Shown: positions 25,395 through 34,699 of the stretch, piece after piece
Layout of the letters: the number at the start of each line of letters is the position of its first letter
Position numbering within the stretch: position 1 is the first letter of the stretch
Assembly (NCBI RefSeq): GCF_023155275.1
Contig: NZ_JALMUV010000041.1
Span: forward strand, 1 to 64,000
Length of the DNA: 64,000 nt
Reading direction: 5' to 3'
Source of the DNA: Streptomyces rhizoryzae
GTDB taxonomy: Bacteria; Actinomycetota; Actinomycetes; Streptomycetales; Streptomycetaceae
Notes under the pieces: model-generated
Seen by the model: the letters and a program-made list of their open reading frames with translations, nothing else
The model's database searches: none
Told to the model about the DNA's origin: nothing
Program-made: the position numbers and the translations under genes

Positions 25395-26051
25395 TCAGCC
25401 CCGCCGCCAGTGCGTCTCGATCGCCGGGCCGATGTGGTCCAGATACGACTCGGTCACCTCGCGGATCGCCGCCACGCTGCAGTCGTGCCCCTCGCCCCAC
25501 ACCTTCCCGGCCACCCGCATCACCCCGCTGAACGCCGCGACCAGCACCCGCGGCCGCGGGTCGGCGTCCACGTCCAGTCCCTCGCGCCGGGCGACCAACT
25601 GGGCGATCTGCTCCTCCAGTTCCGTGGAGCGCCGCAGGTGCGCGGCGATCAGCGCCGGCGTCGACTCGATCATCCGGTACGAGCGCATGTGCAGGTCCAC
25701 CGGGACCGTCGAGGCGATGGTCTGGCCGATGTCGTCCCAGGCCGTCATCACGGCGCTGCGCAGGGCGGTCAGCGGCGGCTCCGCGGCCGGCCGGGCCCGC
25801 AGCTCGTCCAGGAACCGGGCCTCGATCATGTCCTGGACGGCGAAGACGACTTCCTGCTTGTTGGCGAAGTACCGGAAGAAGGTGCGCTGGGAGACGTCGA
25901 CGGCCTCGGCGATCTCGTCGATCGTCGTCTCCTCGTAGCCCTGCTCGGTGAAGAGCTCCAGGGCGGCCCGGATCAGGGCGTCCCGGGTGCGCTGCTTCTT
26001 GCGTTCGCGCAGTCCTGGGGCCGGGGTCGTCCGCGGCGTCGGGTCCGTCAT
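25395..26051 (-). CDS. TetR-family regulator of efflux transporter
   Basis: Repressor-type regulator of 218 residues with the helix-turn-helix IRAALELFTEQGYEETTIDEIAEAVDVSQRTFFRYFANK at the N-terminus and a ligand-binding C-terminal domain. It is divergent from a DHA2 transporter with 116 bases between the starts. That region contains TGACAGTT...AACTGTCA and TGTCAGTGGCTGACA palindromes, one inside the transporter promoter spacer. The straightforward inference is ligand-relieved repression of the pump. The inducer is unknown. Confidence 0.92.
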   Translation of the reverse strand: MTDPTPRTTPAPGLRERKKQRTRDALIRAALELFTEQGYEETTIDEIAEAVDVSQRTFFRYFANKQEVVFAVQDMIEARFLDELRARPAAEPPLTALRSAVMTAWDDIGQTIASTVPVDLHMRSYRMIESTPALIAAHLRRSTELEEQIAQLVARREGLDVDADPRPRVLVAAFSGVMRVAGKVWGEGHDCSVAAIREVTESYLDHIGPAIETHWRRG

Positions 26052-26105
26052 CCTGCGCCGCCCCTTCCGTGGTGTTCTCGCTGCTCAGAATACCTGTGAG
26101 CTAAA

Positions 26106-26154
26106 TGACAGTTACCGACTGATGAATTGCTTTGTCAACTGTCAGTGGCTGACA
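26106..26154. promoter_or_regulatory. Probable TetR operators
   Basis: TGACAGTT (26106-26113) and AACTGTCA (26137-26144) form a widely spaced inverted repeat, and TGTCAGTGGCTGACA (26140-26154) is a tight palindrome with 6-bp arms. The tight one overlaps the -35/-10 spacer of the transporter promoter. Confidence 0.65.
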
Positions 26155-26161
26155 TTAGCCT
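26132..26161 (+). promoter_or_regulatory. Leaderless promoter of DHA2 transporter
   Basis: TTGTCA and TAGCCT are separated by 18 bp. The -10 ends 6 nt before the ATG, and no Shine-Dalgarno sequence is present. Confidence 0.65.
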
Positions 26162-26167
26162 CGAATC

Positions 26168-27769
26168 ATGAGCTCTCAGACCCCGGTCGCCCACGTCGCA
26201 CCGGAACTTCCCGTACCGGAGCCTCGCAAGGGGCTGCGGGGCCATCCCTGGCTGACCCTCTTCTCCGTCGCCATCGGAGTGATGATGGTGGCGCTCGACG
26301 GCACGATCGTCGCCATCGCCAACCCGGCGATCAAGGAGGACCTGCACGCGTCCCTGGCCGACGTGCAGTGGATCACCAACGGCTACATGCTCGCCCTGGC
26401 GATCTCGCTGATCACGGCGGGCAAGCTCGGCGACCGCTTCGGCCACCGCCAGACCTTCCTCATCGGCATCGTCGGCTTCGCCGCCGCCTCCGCCGCCATC
26501 GGGTTCTCCGGCGAGGTCGCGCTGGTGATCGTCTTCCGGGTGCTCCAGGGGCTGTTCGGTGCGCTGCTGATGCCGGCCGCGCTGGGTCTGCTGCGCGCCA
26601 CCTTCCCGGCCGAGAAGCTGAACATGGCCCTCGGCATCTGGGGCATGGTCATCGGCGCCTCCACCGCCGGCGGCCCGATAGTCGGCGGACTGCTGGTCGA
26701 GCACGTCAACTGGCAGTCCGTGTTCTTCATCAACGTGCCGGTGGGCGTGCTCGCCCTGGCCCTCGGCCTGGTGATCCTCAAGGACCACCGCGCGCAGAAC
26801 GCCCCCCGCTCCTTCGACATCCCCGGCATCGCGCTGCTGTCCGGCGCGATGTTCTGCCTCATCTGGCCGCTGATCAAGGCGTCCGAGTGGGGCTGGGGCT
26901 CCATGACCACCTGGGGCTTCCTGATCGGCGCGGTGGTCCTCTTCGTCCTCTTCGCCGTCCTGGAGAGCCGCGTCCGCGAGCCGCTGATCCCGCTGCGGAT
27001 GTTCCGCTCCGTGCCGCTGACCGCCGGCACCGTGCTCATGGTGCTGATGGCCTTCGCCTTCATGGGCGGCCTGTTCTTCGTGACGTTCTACCTCCAGAAC
27101 GTCCACGGGATGAGCCCGGTGGACAGCGGGCTGCACCTCCTGCCGCTGACCGGCATGATGATCGTCGGCTCCCCGCTGGCCGGTGCACTGATCACCAAGC
27201 TCGGCCCGCGCATCCCGCTGGTCGGCGGCATGGTCATCACCGCCGTGGCGATGTACGGCATGTCCGGGCTGGACGCCGGCACCACCACCGGCCCGATGTC
27301 GGTCTGGTTCGCCCTGCTCGGCCTGGGCCTGGCGCCCGTCATGGTCGGTGCCACCGAGGTCATCGTGGGCAACGCCCCGCTGGAGCTGTCCGGGGTCGCC
27401 GGCGGGCTCCAGCAGGCCGCGATGCAGGTCGGCGGCAGTCTCGGCACCGCCGTGCTCGGCGCGGTGATGGCCTCCCGCGTCGACCGTGACCTGCCGGGCA
27501 ACTGGCAGGGCGCCGGCCTCCCGCCGCTGCGCCCCGAGCAGCTGTCCCAGGCGTCCGATGCCGTCTCGGCCGGTTTCGCGCCGGTGCCGAAGGGCACCCC
27601 GAAGCCGTTCGCCGACAAGATCATCGCGGTCGCGCACGACACCTTCGTCTCCGGCATGGGCCTGGCCTTCACGGTCGCCTGCGGAGTGGCGATCCTCGCC
27701 GCCGCCGTCGCCCTGCTGACCAAGCGTGGCGCGAACGCCGCGGCGGGCGCCGGCGTCGGCCACATCTGA
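26168..27769 (+). CDS. DHA2-family (EmrB/QacA) MFS drug exporter
   Basis: Proton-driven multidrug efflux transporter of 533 residues with about fourteen membrane segments. Motif ALDGTIVAIANPAI lies in helix 1, the MFS motif A appears as GKLGDRFGHRQTF, and the antiporter motif C region follows as GASTAGGPIVGG. Topology and length match the 14-helix DHA2 family. It is divergently paired with a TetR regulator whose probable operator overlaps the transporter promoter. The substrate is not predictable. A strong terminator follows the stop. Confidence 0.92.
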   Translation: MSSQTPVAHVAPELPVPEPRKGLRGHPWLTLFSVAIGVMMVALDGTIVAIANPAIKEDLHASLADVQWITNGYMLALAISLITAGKLGDRFGHRQTFLIGIVGFAAASAAIGFSGEVALVIVFRVLQGLFGALLMPAALGLLRATFPAEKLNMALGIWGMVIGASTAGGPIVGGLLVEHVNWQSVFFINVPVGVLALALGLVILKDHRAQNAPRSFDIPGIALLSGAMFCLIWPLIKASEWGWGSMTTWGFLIGAVVLFVLFAVLESRVREPLIPLRMFRSVPLTAGTVLMVLMAFAFMGGLFFVTFYLQNVHGMSPVDSGLHLLPLTGMMIVGSPLAGALITKLGPRIPLVGGMVITAVAMYGMSGLDAGTTTGPMSVWFALLGLGLAPVMVGATEVIVGNAPLELSGVAGGLQQAAMQVGGSLGTAVLGAVMASRVDRDLPGNWQGAGLPPLRPEQLSQASDAVSAGFAPVPKGTPKPFADKIIAVAHDTFVSGMGLAFTVACGVAILAAAVALLTKRGANAAAGAGVGHI

Positions 27770-27785
27770 TCCCGCCCGGCCCGCC

Positions 27786-27832
27786 CCGCGGCGCGCGACC
27801 GACCGACCCCCTCGGCCGGCCGCGCGCCGCGG
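27786..27832 (+). terminator. Terminator after efflux transporter
   Basis: Perfect 12-bp arms (CCGCGGCGCGCG and its complement) enclose a 23-nt loop and are followed by CGTTTCC. Confidence 0.7.
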
Positions 27833-27840
27833 CGTTTCCG

Positions 27841-28882
27841 GTGGGCCCGGGCCGCGATTCCCAAGTGCCCCGGCTGCGACTCCGGCGGCTTCCGAGGCGT
27901 CCGCTTCCGGCGGCTTCCGGCACGACGCCGCCGCGATTCCGGTGGCTTCCGGCACTACTCCGCCGTGGCCTCGGCGTCCGCGCGGCCCCCGCCGTGGCCC
28001 TGCCGGGATTCCGGCGGCCTTGCCCGGCGCGACTCCGCGGCCTCCCCGCGGCCCCCGCTGGGAGTTCGCCGTGCCGCATCTCCGCGAATCCACCGCGCTC
28101 CGTGTCTCCGCGACGCCAGACACCGACGCGAGCGCGACGGCCTGGGCTCGCCCGCGGACATCTTCCCGCCCTCCCGCGTCGCTCCCGCCGCTCACCGGCC
28201 CGCCGTCCTGCGTCAGTTGACCTCTGTGGGGGCGTCGAACACCTCGTCCGCGATTCCGTGATCCCGCGACGGCAGGCGGGAACGCAAGCGCGACGACCGG
28301 GGCCCGCCTGTGGACGTCGCCCCGCTCGCCCGCGGACGTCGCCCCGCCCCTCCATCCGCCTCCCGCCACCCATCAGCCGCAGCGCGACGCCCGGGCCCGC
28401 CCGCGGACGTCCCCCGCCCGCCCCGGCCGTCCCGCCCGTCACCCGCAAGCGTCAACCCGCCTCTCCGCGCGTCTCCCGCCGGTCACCAGCCGGAAGCCTT
28501 GCGGCAGTTGGTTTCTGCTGGGGTGTCGGATCGCTCATCCGGATGATGCCGGGCGGGAACCGCGCGGACCGCACCGCGCCTCCGGGACGGGAGGGCCGGG
28601 GGCCTCCCGTGCCGCGCAGGGGAGGAACGGTTTCGCCGGTTCGGCGCCGGAGAGCGCCGGGCGTCAACACCGTGGGTGTGCGGGGAGGTTGGCGGTCCGG
28701 TGGCTGTCCACATAGCCGATCCGGGTGGACCGGCCGCCCGGGGCTTGGCGGAGGCGTCCGCTCCGCCGCACGCTCGAACCCGAACCCGCCGCGGGCAGCC
28801 GCCCGCAGCGGACGCCACCGGCCGTGGCCCGCGCCGACCCGCGCGCAGACCCGCCACGGCCCCACACGGGGGAGAGACTCCT
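27841..28882. repeat. Gene-free stretch with degenerate repeats
   Basis: About 1 kb without a supported gene. The left end has three copies of TTCCGGYGGCTTCCGGCAC-like sequence (27880, 27905, 27937). Further right, GCCCGCGGACRTC words recur (28151, 28330, 28403), and a block containing CAGTTG...CTCTG-GGGG-GTCG...TCATCCG is present twice about 295 bases apart (near 28210 and 28507). Open frames are long in several phases, as expected for GC-rich non-coding DNA, and lack domains or start signals. Confidence 0.6.
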
Positions 28883-29308
28883 ATGCGCATCCCGACGTCC
28901 CGCACCTTCCGCGGCACCGCACTCGTCACCGGCCTCGCCGCCCTCGCCGCGGCCCTGGTCACCCCGGCCGCCCACGGCGCCCCGGCCGCCGCCCGCGCGG
29001 CCACCGGCGGCCGCACCGCCGCCGCCTCCGGGGAGTGCGCGGCGGGCCGGCTCTGCCTCTGGCCGAAGGCGGACTTCCGCGGCCGGCCGCACCACTACGA
29101 GCTGGCCGGCACCGAGATCGAGAGCTGTGTGACGCTGCCCCAGGGGATGACCGCGGCCTCGTTCGCCAACCGCACCGGCCGCCCGGTCACCACCTACCAG
29201 AGCGAGGTCTGCGCCGAGACCGGCGAGTTCGACACCTACCCGGGCGGCGGCAGCTGGGTGCCGCGCTCCCCTTATCAGGTACGGGCGGTCAAGCTGTGGG
29301 AGCGCTGA
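28883..29308 (+). CDS. Secreted peptidase-inhibitor family I36-like protein
   Basis: Small exported protein of 141 residues. A signal peptide with an Ala-rich core ends near AAHGAPAA. The mature region CAAGRLCLWPKADFRGRPHHYEL resembles the beta/gamma-crystallin-like inhibitor family I36 (the streptomycete SMPI type), with four cysteines for disulfides and a terminal SPYQVRAVKLWER strand. A role as an extracellular metalloprotease inhibitor or structural crystallin-like protein is plausible but not proven. The ATG at 28883 has a GGGGGAGAG site; longer upstream frames lack a signal peptide. Confidence 0.85.
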   Translation: MRIPTSRTFRGTALVTGLAALAAALVTPAAHGAPAAARAATGGRTAAASGECAAGRLCLWPKADFRGRPHHYELAGTEIESCVTLPQGMTAASFANRTGRPVTTYQSEVCAETGEFDTYPGGGSWVPRSPYQVRAVKLWER

Positions 29309-29331
29309 GCGGGCCGGCCGCGGTGGAAGCG

Positions 29332-29374
29332 CCGCGCCCCCCGGCCGACGGGATCCGTCGGCCGGGGGGCGCGG
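29332..29374. terminator. Strong bidirectional terminator
   Basis: Perfect 19-bp arms (CCGCGCCCCCCGGCCGACG and its complement) enclose a 5-nt loop, between the I36 gene and the end of aceE. Confidence 0.9.
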
Positions 29375-29406
29375 GGGAGGGGGTGCGGCGGCAGGCCGCG
29401 GGGAGA

Positions 29407-32154
29407 TCAGGCGTCGCCGCCGGCCTCACCCGCGTCGGCGGCCGTCACGTCCAGGAGCTGGTAGCGGTCGATGGCCTGCTTGAGCAGCGACCGGTCGACC
29501 TTGCCCTCCTTGGCCAGCTCGGTGAGCACGGCCAGCACGATCGACTGGGCGTCGATGTGGAAGAAGCGGCGGGCCGCACCGCGGGTGTCGGCGAAGCCGA
29601 AGCCGTCGGCGCCCAGCGACTGGTAGGTGCCGGGCACCCAGCGCGCGATCTGGTCCGGGACGGAGCGCATCCAGTCCGAGACCGCCACCGTCGGGCCCTC
29701 GGCGCCCTGGAGCTTCTGCGTCACGTACGGGACGCGCTGCTCCTCCTCCGGGTGGAGCAGGTTGTGCTCCTCGGCCGCGACCGCGTCCCGGCGCAGCTCG
29801 TTCCAGGAGGTCGCCGACCACACATCGGCCTTGACGTTCCACTCCTCCGCCAGGATCCGCTGGGCCTCGACGGCCCACGGCACCGCGACGCCGGAGGCGA
29901 GGATCTGGGCCCGGTGCTCGCCCTTCTCACCGGACGCGATCCGGTGCAGACCCTTCAGGATGCCCTCGACGTCGACGTCCTCCGGCTCCGCGGGGTGCAC
30001 GATCGGCTCGTTGTAGACGGTGAGGTAGTAGAAGACGTCCTCGCCCGGCTGCCCGTCGGCGGTCTCGCCGTACATCCGCCGCAGACCGTCCCGGACGATG
30101 TGCGCGATCTCGTAGCCGTAGGCCGGGTCGTAGGCGACACAGGCCGGGTTGGTCGAGGCGAGCAGCTGGGAGTGGCCGTCGGCGTGCTGGAGGCCCTCAC
30201 CGGTCAGCGTGGTGCGGCCGGCGGTCGCGCCGAGCACGAAACCGCGCGCGAGCTGGTCGGCCATCTGCCAGAACTGGTCGCCGGTCCGCTGGAAACCGAA
30301 CATCGAGTAGAAGACGTAGACGGGGATCAGCGGCTCGTTGTGGGTGGCGTAGGCCGAGCCCGCGGCGATCAGGGAGGCGGTGCAGCCGGCCTCGGTGATG
30401 CCGTCGTGCAGCATCTGGCCGGTCGGCGACTCCTTGTAGGCCAGCAGCAGCTCGCGGTCGACCGACTCGTAGCTCTGGCCCAGCGGGTTGTAGATCTTGG
30501 CGGACGGGAAGAACGCGTCCATGCCGAAGGTCCGGTACTCGTCCGGCGCGATCGGCACGAAGCGCTTGCCGATCTCCTTGTCCCGCATCAGGTCCTTCAG
30601 GATGCGGACGAACGCCATGGTCGTGGCGATCTTCTGCTGGCCGGAGCCCTTCTTGGCGGTGGCGTACGCCTTGTCGCCGGGCAGCTGGAGCGGCTTGGCG
30701 CGCACGACCCGGGTCGGCACGTAGCCGCCCAGCGCCTTGCGGCGGTCGTGCATGTACTGGATCTCCTCGGACTTCGGGCCCGGGTGGTAGTACGGCGGCA
30801 GGCCGTCCTCCAGGTCCTTGTCCGGGATGGGCAGGTGCAGCCGGTCGCGGAAGCGCTTGAGGTCCTCGACCGTCAGCTTCTTCATCTGGTGCGTGGCGTT
30901 GCGGCCCTCGAAGTTCGGGCCGAGGGTCCAGCCCTTCACGGTCTGGGCCAGGATCACGGTCGGCTGGCCCTTGTGGGCCTTGGCCGCCGCGTACGCCGCG
31001 TAGATCTTCCGGTGGTCGTGGCCGCCGCGGCCCAGGTGGAGGATCTGGTCGTCGGTCATGTTCTCGACCATCGCGCGCAGCCGGTGGTCGTCACCGAAGA
31101 AGTGCTCGCGGATGTAGGCACCGGTCTCGGTGGCGTAGGTCTGGAACTGGCCGTCGGGGGTGCTGTTGAGCTTGTTGACCAGGATGCCGTCGCGGTCCTG
31201 CGCCAGCAGCGGGTCCCAGCTGCGGTCCCAGACCAGCTTGATGACGTTCCAGCCGGCGCCGCGGAACTGCGACTCCAGCTCCTGCATGATCTTGCCGTTG
31301 CCGCGGACCGGGCCGTCCAGCCGCTGGAGGTTGCAGTTGACGACGAAGGTCAGGTTGTCCAGGCCCTCGCGGGCGGCGATGGACAGCTGGCCGAGCGACT
31401 CCGGCTCGTCCATCTCACCGTCGCCGAGGAACGCCCAGACGTGCGACTTGGAGGTGTCGGCGATGCCGCGGGCCTCCATGTAGCGGTTCATCCGGGCCTG
31501 GTAGATCGCGCCGAGCGGGCCGAGGCCCATCGAGACGGTCGGGAACTCCCAGAAGTCCGGCATCAGCCGCGGGTGCGGGTAGCTGGAGAGGCCGTCGGGG
31601 GCCTTGGACTTCTCCTGGCGGAAGGCGTCGAGCTGCGCCTCGGAGAGCCGGTCCAGCAGGAACGCGCGGGCGTAGATACCGGGGGAGGCGTGGCCCTGGA
31701 AGAAGATCTGGTCGCCGCCGTCGCCCTCGTCCTTGCCCCGGAAGAAGTGGTTGAAGCCCACGTCGTAGAGGGAGGCGGAGGAGGCGAAGGTGGCGATGTG
31801 GCCGCCGACGCCGATGCCCGGGCGCTGGGCGCGGGAGACCATGACGGCGGCGTTCCACCGGGTCGCGTTCAGGACCTTGCGCTCGATCTCCTCGTTGCCG
31901 GGGAAGAACGGCTCGTCCTTGGTCGCGATGGTGTTGACGTAGTCCGTGCTGCGCATCTCGGGCACGGCCACCCGCCGCTCGCGGGCGCGCTCGATCAGGC
32001 GGAGCATGAGGTAGCGGGCACGTTCCCGGCCGCGCTCGTCGACGGCCGCGTCGAGCGAGTCGAGCCATTCCTGGGTCTCTTCGGGATCGAAGTCCGGGAC
32101 CTGGCTGGGAAGGCCGCCAATGATGATCGGGTTTCGATCGGATCCGGAAGCCAC
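29407..32154 (-). CDS. aceE: Pyruvate dehydrogenase E1 component, homodimeric type
   Basis: Thiamine-diphosphate enzyme that decarboxylates pyruvate and acetylates the lipoyl E2 of the pyruvate dehydrogenase complex. The GTG at 32154 with an AAGGAA site gives 915 residues, matching actinobacterial AceE; the frame upstream to 32268 lacks similarity. The thiamine-binding motif appears as [12 protein letters not shown]. The transketolase-like central and C-terminal domains follow ([30 protein letters not shown]). No E2 or E3 genes are adjacent, as is usual in streptomycetes. Confidence 0.96.
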   Translation of the reverse strand: MASGSDRNPIIIGGLPSQVPDFDPEETQEWLDSLDAAVDERGRERARYLMLRLIERARERRVAVPEMRSTDYVNTIATKDEPFFPGNEEIERKVLNATRWNAAVMVSRAQRPGIGVGGHIATFASSASLYDVGFNHFFRGKDEGDGGDQIFFQGHASPGIYARAFLLDRLSEAQLDAFRQEKSKAPDGLSSYPHPRLMPDFWEFPTVSMGLGPLGAIYQARMNRYMEARGIADTSKSHVWAFLGDGEMDEPESLGQLSIAAREGLDNLTFVVNCNLQRLDGPVRGNGKIMQELESQFRGAGWNVIKLVWDRSWDPLLAQDRDGILVNKLNSTPDGQFQTYATETGAYIREHFFGDDHRLRAMVENMTDDQILHLGRGGHDHRKIYAAYAAAKAHKGQPTVILAQTVKGWTLGPNFEGRNATHQMKKLTVEDLKRFRDRLHLPIPDKDLEDGLPPYYHPGPKSEEIQYMHDRRKALGGYVPTRVVRAKPLQLPGDKAYATAKKGSGQQKIATTMAFVRILKDLMRDKEIGKRFVPIAPDEYRTFGMDAFFPSAKIYNPLGQSYESVDRELLLAYKESPTGQMLHDGITEAGCTASLIAAGSAYATHNEPLIPVYVFYSMFGFQRTGDQFWQMADQLARGFVLGATAGRTTLTGEGLQHADGHSQLLASTNPACVAYDPAYGYEIAHIVRDGLRRMYGETADGQPGEDVFYYLTVYNEPIVHPAEPEDVDVEGILKGLHRIASGEKGEHRAQILASGVAVPWAVEAQRILAEEWNVKADVWSATSWNELRRDAVAAEEHNLLHPEEEQRVPYVTQKLQGAEGPTVAVSDWMRSVPDQIARWVPGTYQSLGADGFGFADTRGAARRFFHIDAQSIVLAVLTELAKEGKVDRSLLKQAIDRYQLLDVTAADAGEAGGDA

Positions 32155-32668
32155 GCTGTTCCTTCGTGTTCGGTTCGTATCGTGCTCTGCCTGCGATTGC
32201 CGCTGTGCACGGGGACGAATGCTGTCTGTGCCTTGTGTCGCGCCGTCTTCCATCGTGTACCGAGCCACTGGGATACGTCACCTCTACCGATGGGTAACCA
32301 CCCGCTGGGAGAGGGCGCTGCGCGGGCCGATTCCTGGGGTCGGCCAAATCGCAACCATACGCTCATCTCGAAACGCCCCGCCGGAGGGCTGCGCGGTGCC
32401 CGGCGGCGGAGCCGGGACGCTCCGATACCCTGCGCGGAGGCCATTCCTTCCCCACTACCCCATATACCCGGCACAATGCTGTGGTGCGTATCACTTCATG
32501 GTGTCCTGGTGGGGGCCGGGCCGCGGCGTCGCGCCCGCTGATCGTCACCGTTTCGGCGGTCTCGATCGCCGGGTACTTGCGCGATCCGCCCGGCACGTGT
32601 GGACTACGCCCAATGCTCCGCGCACGCGCGGGGTCCCCCACTTACCGAAAGATGACAGGAGGCAATCC
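32155..32668. promoter_or_regulatory. Divergent aceE/DUF3052 intergenic region
   Basis: About 510 bases hold the promoters of both divergent genes. The sequence is less GC-rich at 32160-32300 and 32455-32520. Candidate elements such as TTGCGC near 32578 could not be paired confidently. No small gene, riboswitch or hairpin was recognised. Confidence 0.5.
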
Positions 32669-33097
32669 GTGAGCGCGACCGCGGACCACGCGGAGGAGCG
32701 GACCAACCCTGCCACCAGGCTGGGGTTCGAGCCCGGACAGGTGGTCCTGGAGATCGGCTACGACGACGACGTCGAGCAGGAGCTCCGAGAAGGCATTGAG
32801 GCCATCATCGGCCAGGAACTGGAGGACGAGGAGTACGACGACGTCGCCGATGTCGTCCTCCTGTGGTTCCGGGACGAGGACGGCGATCTCACGGACGCGC
32901 TGGTGGACGCCATCAGTCTGCTCGACGAAGGCGGCCAGATCTGGCTGCTGACGCCCAAGACGGGGCGCGACGGCTACATCGAGCCGAGCGACATCAACGA
33001 AGCCGCGCAGACCGCGGGCCTCTCCCAGACCCGGAGCATCAACGCGGGCAAGGACTGGACCGGCAGCCGGCTGATCTCGCCTCAGTCCAAGCGCTGA
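32669..33097 (+). CDS. DUF3052 family protein
   Basis: Conserved small acidic actinobacterial protein of 142 residues, function unknown. The GTG at 32669 has an AGGAGG site. The sequence shows the family pattern RLGFEPGQVVLEIGYDDD, DVVLLWFRDEDGDLTDALVDA, and LLTPKTGRDGYIEPSDINEAAQTAGL, which looks like a small alpha/beta fold distantly like a methyltransferase core but without a cofactor motif. It is followed by its own terminator and a peroxiredoxin gene. The frame extends far upstream into the intergenic region without similarity. Confidence 0.88.
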   Translation: MSATADHAEERTNPATRLGFEPGQVVLEIGYDDDVEQELREGIEAIIGQELEDEEYDDVADVVLLWFRDEDGDLTDALVDAISLLDEGGQIWLLTPKTGRDGYIEPSDINEAAQTAGLSQTRSINAGKDWTGSRLISPQSKR

Positions 33098-33120
33098 CCG
33101 CAGCACCCCCACCGTCCTCG

Positions 33121-33158
33121 CCGAGCCCCCTCCGGGCCCCTCCCGGAAGGGGGCTCGG
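33121..33158 (+). terminator. Terminator after DUF3052 gene
   Basis: CCGAGCCCCC-TCCGGG pairs with CCCGGA-GGGGGCTCGG with one bulged A, followed by TGCTGTT. Confidence 0.85.
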
Positions 33159-33247
33159 TGCTGTTCACCGGGGGTGCGCGGGGGCCGGGCCGGGCCGCGT
33201 AGGGTGGTCGCGTCCAAGTTGTGCGTGACGCGGAAGGAAGCAGTCCC

Positions 33248-33706
33248 ATGGCGATCGAGGCCGGCACCAAGGCTCCGGATTTCGAGCTGAAGAACCAGCA
33301 CGGCGAGCTGGTCAGGCTCTCCGACTTCCGCGGCGAGAAGAACGTCGTCCTGCTCTTCTACCCCTTCGCCTTCACCGGCGTGTGCACCGGTGAGCTGTGC
33401 GCGCTCCGCGACGAGCTGCCGAAGTTCGTCAACGACGACGTCCAGCTGCTCGCGGTCTCCAACGACTCGCCGTTCTCGCTGCGCGTCTTCGCCGAGCAGG
33501 AGGGCCTGGAGTACCCGCTGCTGTCGGACTTCTGGCCGCACGGCGCGGCCTCGAAGGCGTACGGCGTCTTCGACGAGGAGAAGGGCTGCGCGGTGCGCGG
33601 CACCTTCGTCATCGACAAGGAGGGCGTGGTCCGCTGGACGGTCGTCAACGGCCTGCCGGACGCCCGCGACCTCAACGACTACGTCAAGGCCCTCGAAGCC
33701 CTCTGA
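33248..33706 (+). CDS. Peroxiredoxin, AhpE/BCP-like
   Basis: Thiol peroxidase of 152 residues that reduces peroxides. Peroxidatic Cys46 lies in PFAFTGVCTGELCAL, with a second cysteine at 51, so it may act as an atypical 2-Cys or a 1-Cys AhpE-like enzyme. Conserved Thr43 and a later Arg fit the active site. The ATG at 33248 has a GGAAGGAAG site; a start at 33221 would add nine residues without support. It is flanked by hairpins on both sides, so it is probably monocistronic. Confidence 0.93.
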   Translation: MAIEAGTKAPDFELKNQHGELVRLSDFRGEKNVVLLFYPFAFTGVCTGELCALRDELPKFVNDDVQLLAVSNDSPFSLRVFAEQEGLEYPLLSDFWPHGAASKAYGVFDEEKGCAVRGTFVIDKEGVVRWTVVNGLPDARDLNDYVKALEAL

Positions 33707-33756
33707 GGACCGCAGGTCCGGCGGCGCCGACGGGCCCGGGCGCGGCGGACGGGACC

Positions 33757-33782
33757 GTTCCGGCCGGACATCCGGCCGGAAC
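33757..33782. terminator. Inverted repeat after peroxiredoxin gene
   Basis: GTTCCGGCCGGA and TCCGGCCGGAAC are separated by only 2 nt. It can fold as a hairpin with a slightly shortened stem and is probably a terminator. Confidence 0.55.
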
Positions 33783-33818
33783 CGTGCGCGATATCTGCGT
33801 GCGGCGGGAACCCGTCAC

Positions 33819-33838
33819 TAGGATCGAATCGTTGATCC
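33819..33838 (+). promoter_or_regulatory. Candidate promoter/operator of first terD-like gene
   Basis: A TAGGAT box overlaps the palindrome GGATC-GAATCGTT-GATCC, 61 bases before the GTG start. It may be both -10 element and regulator site. Confidence 0.4.
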
Positions 33839-33898
33839 GATGCCATGCACGATGGGGGCGCACATCATGACGTACCCCTCGAATCTACGGGAGGACTC

Positions 33899-34474
33899 GT
33901 GGGAGTCAGCCTCAGCAAGGGCGGCAACGTCTCGCTGACGAAGGAAGCCCCCAATCTGACCGCCGTTCTGGTCGGTCTGGGCTGGGACGCGCGTACCACC
34001 ACCGGTACGGACTTCGACCTGGACGCCAGCGCCCTGCTGACGAATGACCAGGGCAAGGTCGCCAACGACCTCAACTTCGTGTTCTTCAACAACCTCAAGA
34101 GCCCCTGCGGCTCGGTGGAGCACACCGGTGACAACACCACCGGCGAGGGCGAGGGTGACGACGAGGCCATCAAGGTGAACCTCGCCGGCGTCCCCGCCGA
34201 CGTCCACAAGATCGTGTTCCCGGTGTCGATCTACGACGCCGAGACCCGCCAGCAGAGCTTCGGCCAGGTCCGCAACGCCTACATCCGCGTGGTCAACCAG
34301 GCCGACGGCAAGGAGCTGGCGCGCTACGACCTCAGCGAGGACGCCTCGACCGAGACCGCCATGGTCTTCGGCGAGCTGTACCGCAACGGCGCGGAGTGGA
34401 AGTTCCGCGCCATCGGCCAGGGCTACGCCTCGGGCCTGCGCGGGATCGCGCAGGACTTCGGCGTCAACGTCTGA
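33899..34474 (+). CDS. TerD-family calcium-binding stress protein
   Basis: TerD-domain protein of 191 residues, the standard length. Members bind Ca2+ and occur in tellurite- and stress-response loci. It has [19 protein letters not shown] at the start, the acidic [10 protein letters not shown] and the second Ca site with [13 protein letters not shown]; the ending [22 protein letters not shown] is family-typical. The GTG at 33899 has a GGGAGG site at correct spacing. It is followed by a terminator, then by the TerC-like gene, and opens a Ter-type locus of about 9 kb. Confidence 0.95.
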   Translation: MGVSLSKGGNVSLTKEAPNLTAVLVGLGWDARTTTGTDFDLDASALLTNDQGKVANDLNFVFFNNLKSPCGSVEHTGDNTTGEGEGDDEAIKVNLAGVPADVHKIVFPVSIYDAETRQQSFGQVRNAYIRVVNQADGKELARYDLSEDASTETAMVFGELYRNGAEWKFRAIGQGYASGLRGIAQDFGVNV

Positions 34475-34491
34475 CCGCGCGGCGGAATCGT

Positions 34492-34538
34492 CTCCGGCGC
34501 CGTACACCCCCCGGGGAGTGCGGCGCCGGAGGCGTTTT
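34492..34538 (+). terminator. Rho-independent terminator after terD-like gene
   Basis: Arms CTCCGGCGCCG and CGGCGCCGGAG, with an inner CCCCC/GGGG stem, are followed by GCGTTTTCC. Confidence 0.85.
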
Positions 34539-34699
34539 CCGGGGTGTGCGCGGGCGTCCGCGCCGCGACCTGCGGCGCTCCGGGCGGGCGGGGGCCGACC
34601 GGCCCGGCCGGAAAACGCGCGCTCTACACTTCTGGTCAACGTTTCGTAAAGCGCCGCGCGCTGCGCGCGGGGGACCCACACAGAAGGATTGGGTAGGCA

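Noticed and set aside
27841-32541. 1,566-codon open frame on the plus strand
   Set aside because: Most of it is the antisense of aceE and its composition is Val/Leu/Gly/Arg-rich without domains; it is a GC-bias shadow.
32155-32668. Small gene or riboswitch before aceE
   Set aside because: No conserved motif, hairpin or codon bias was found in this 514-base region.
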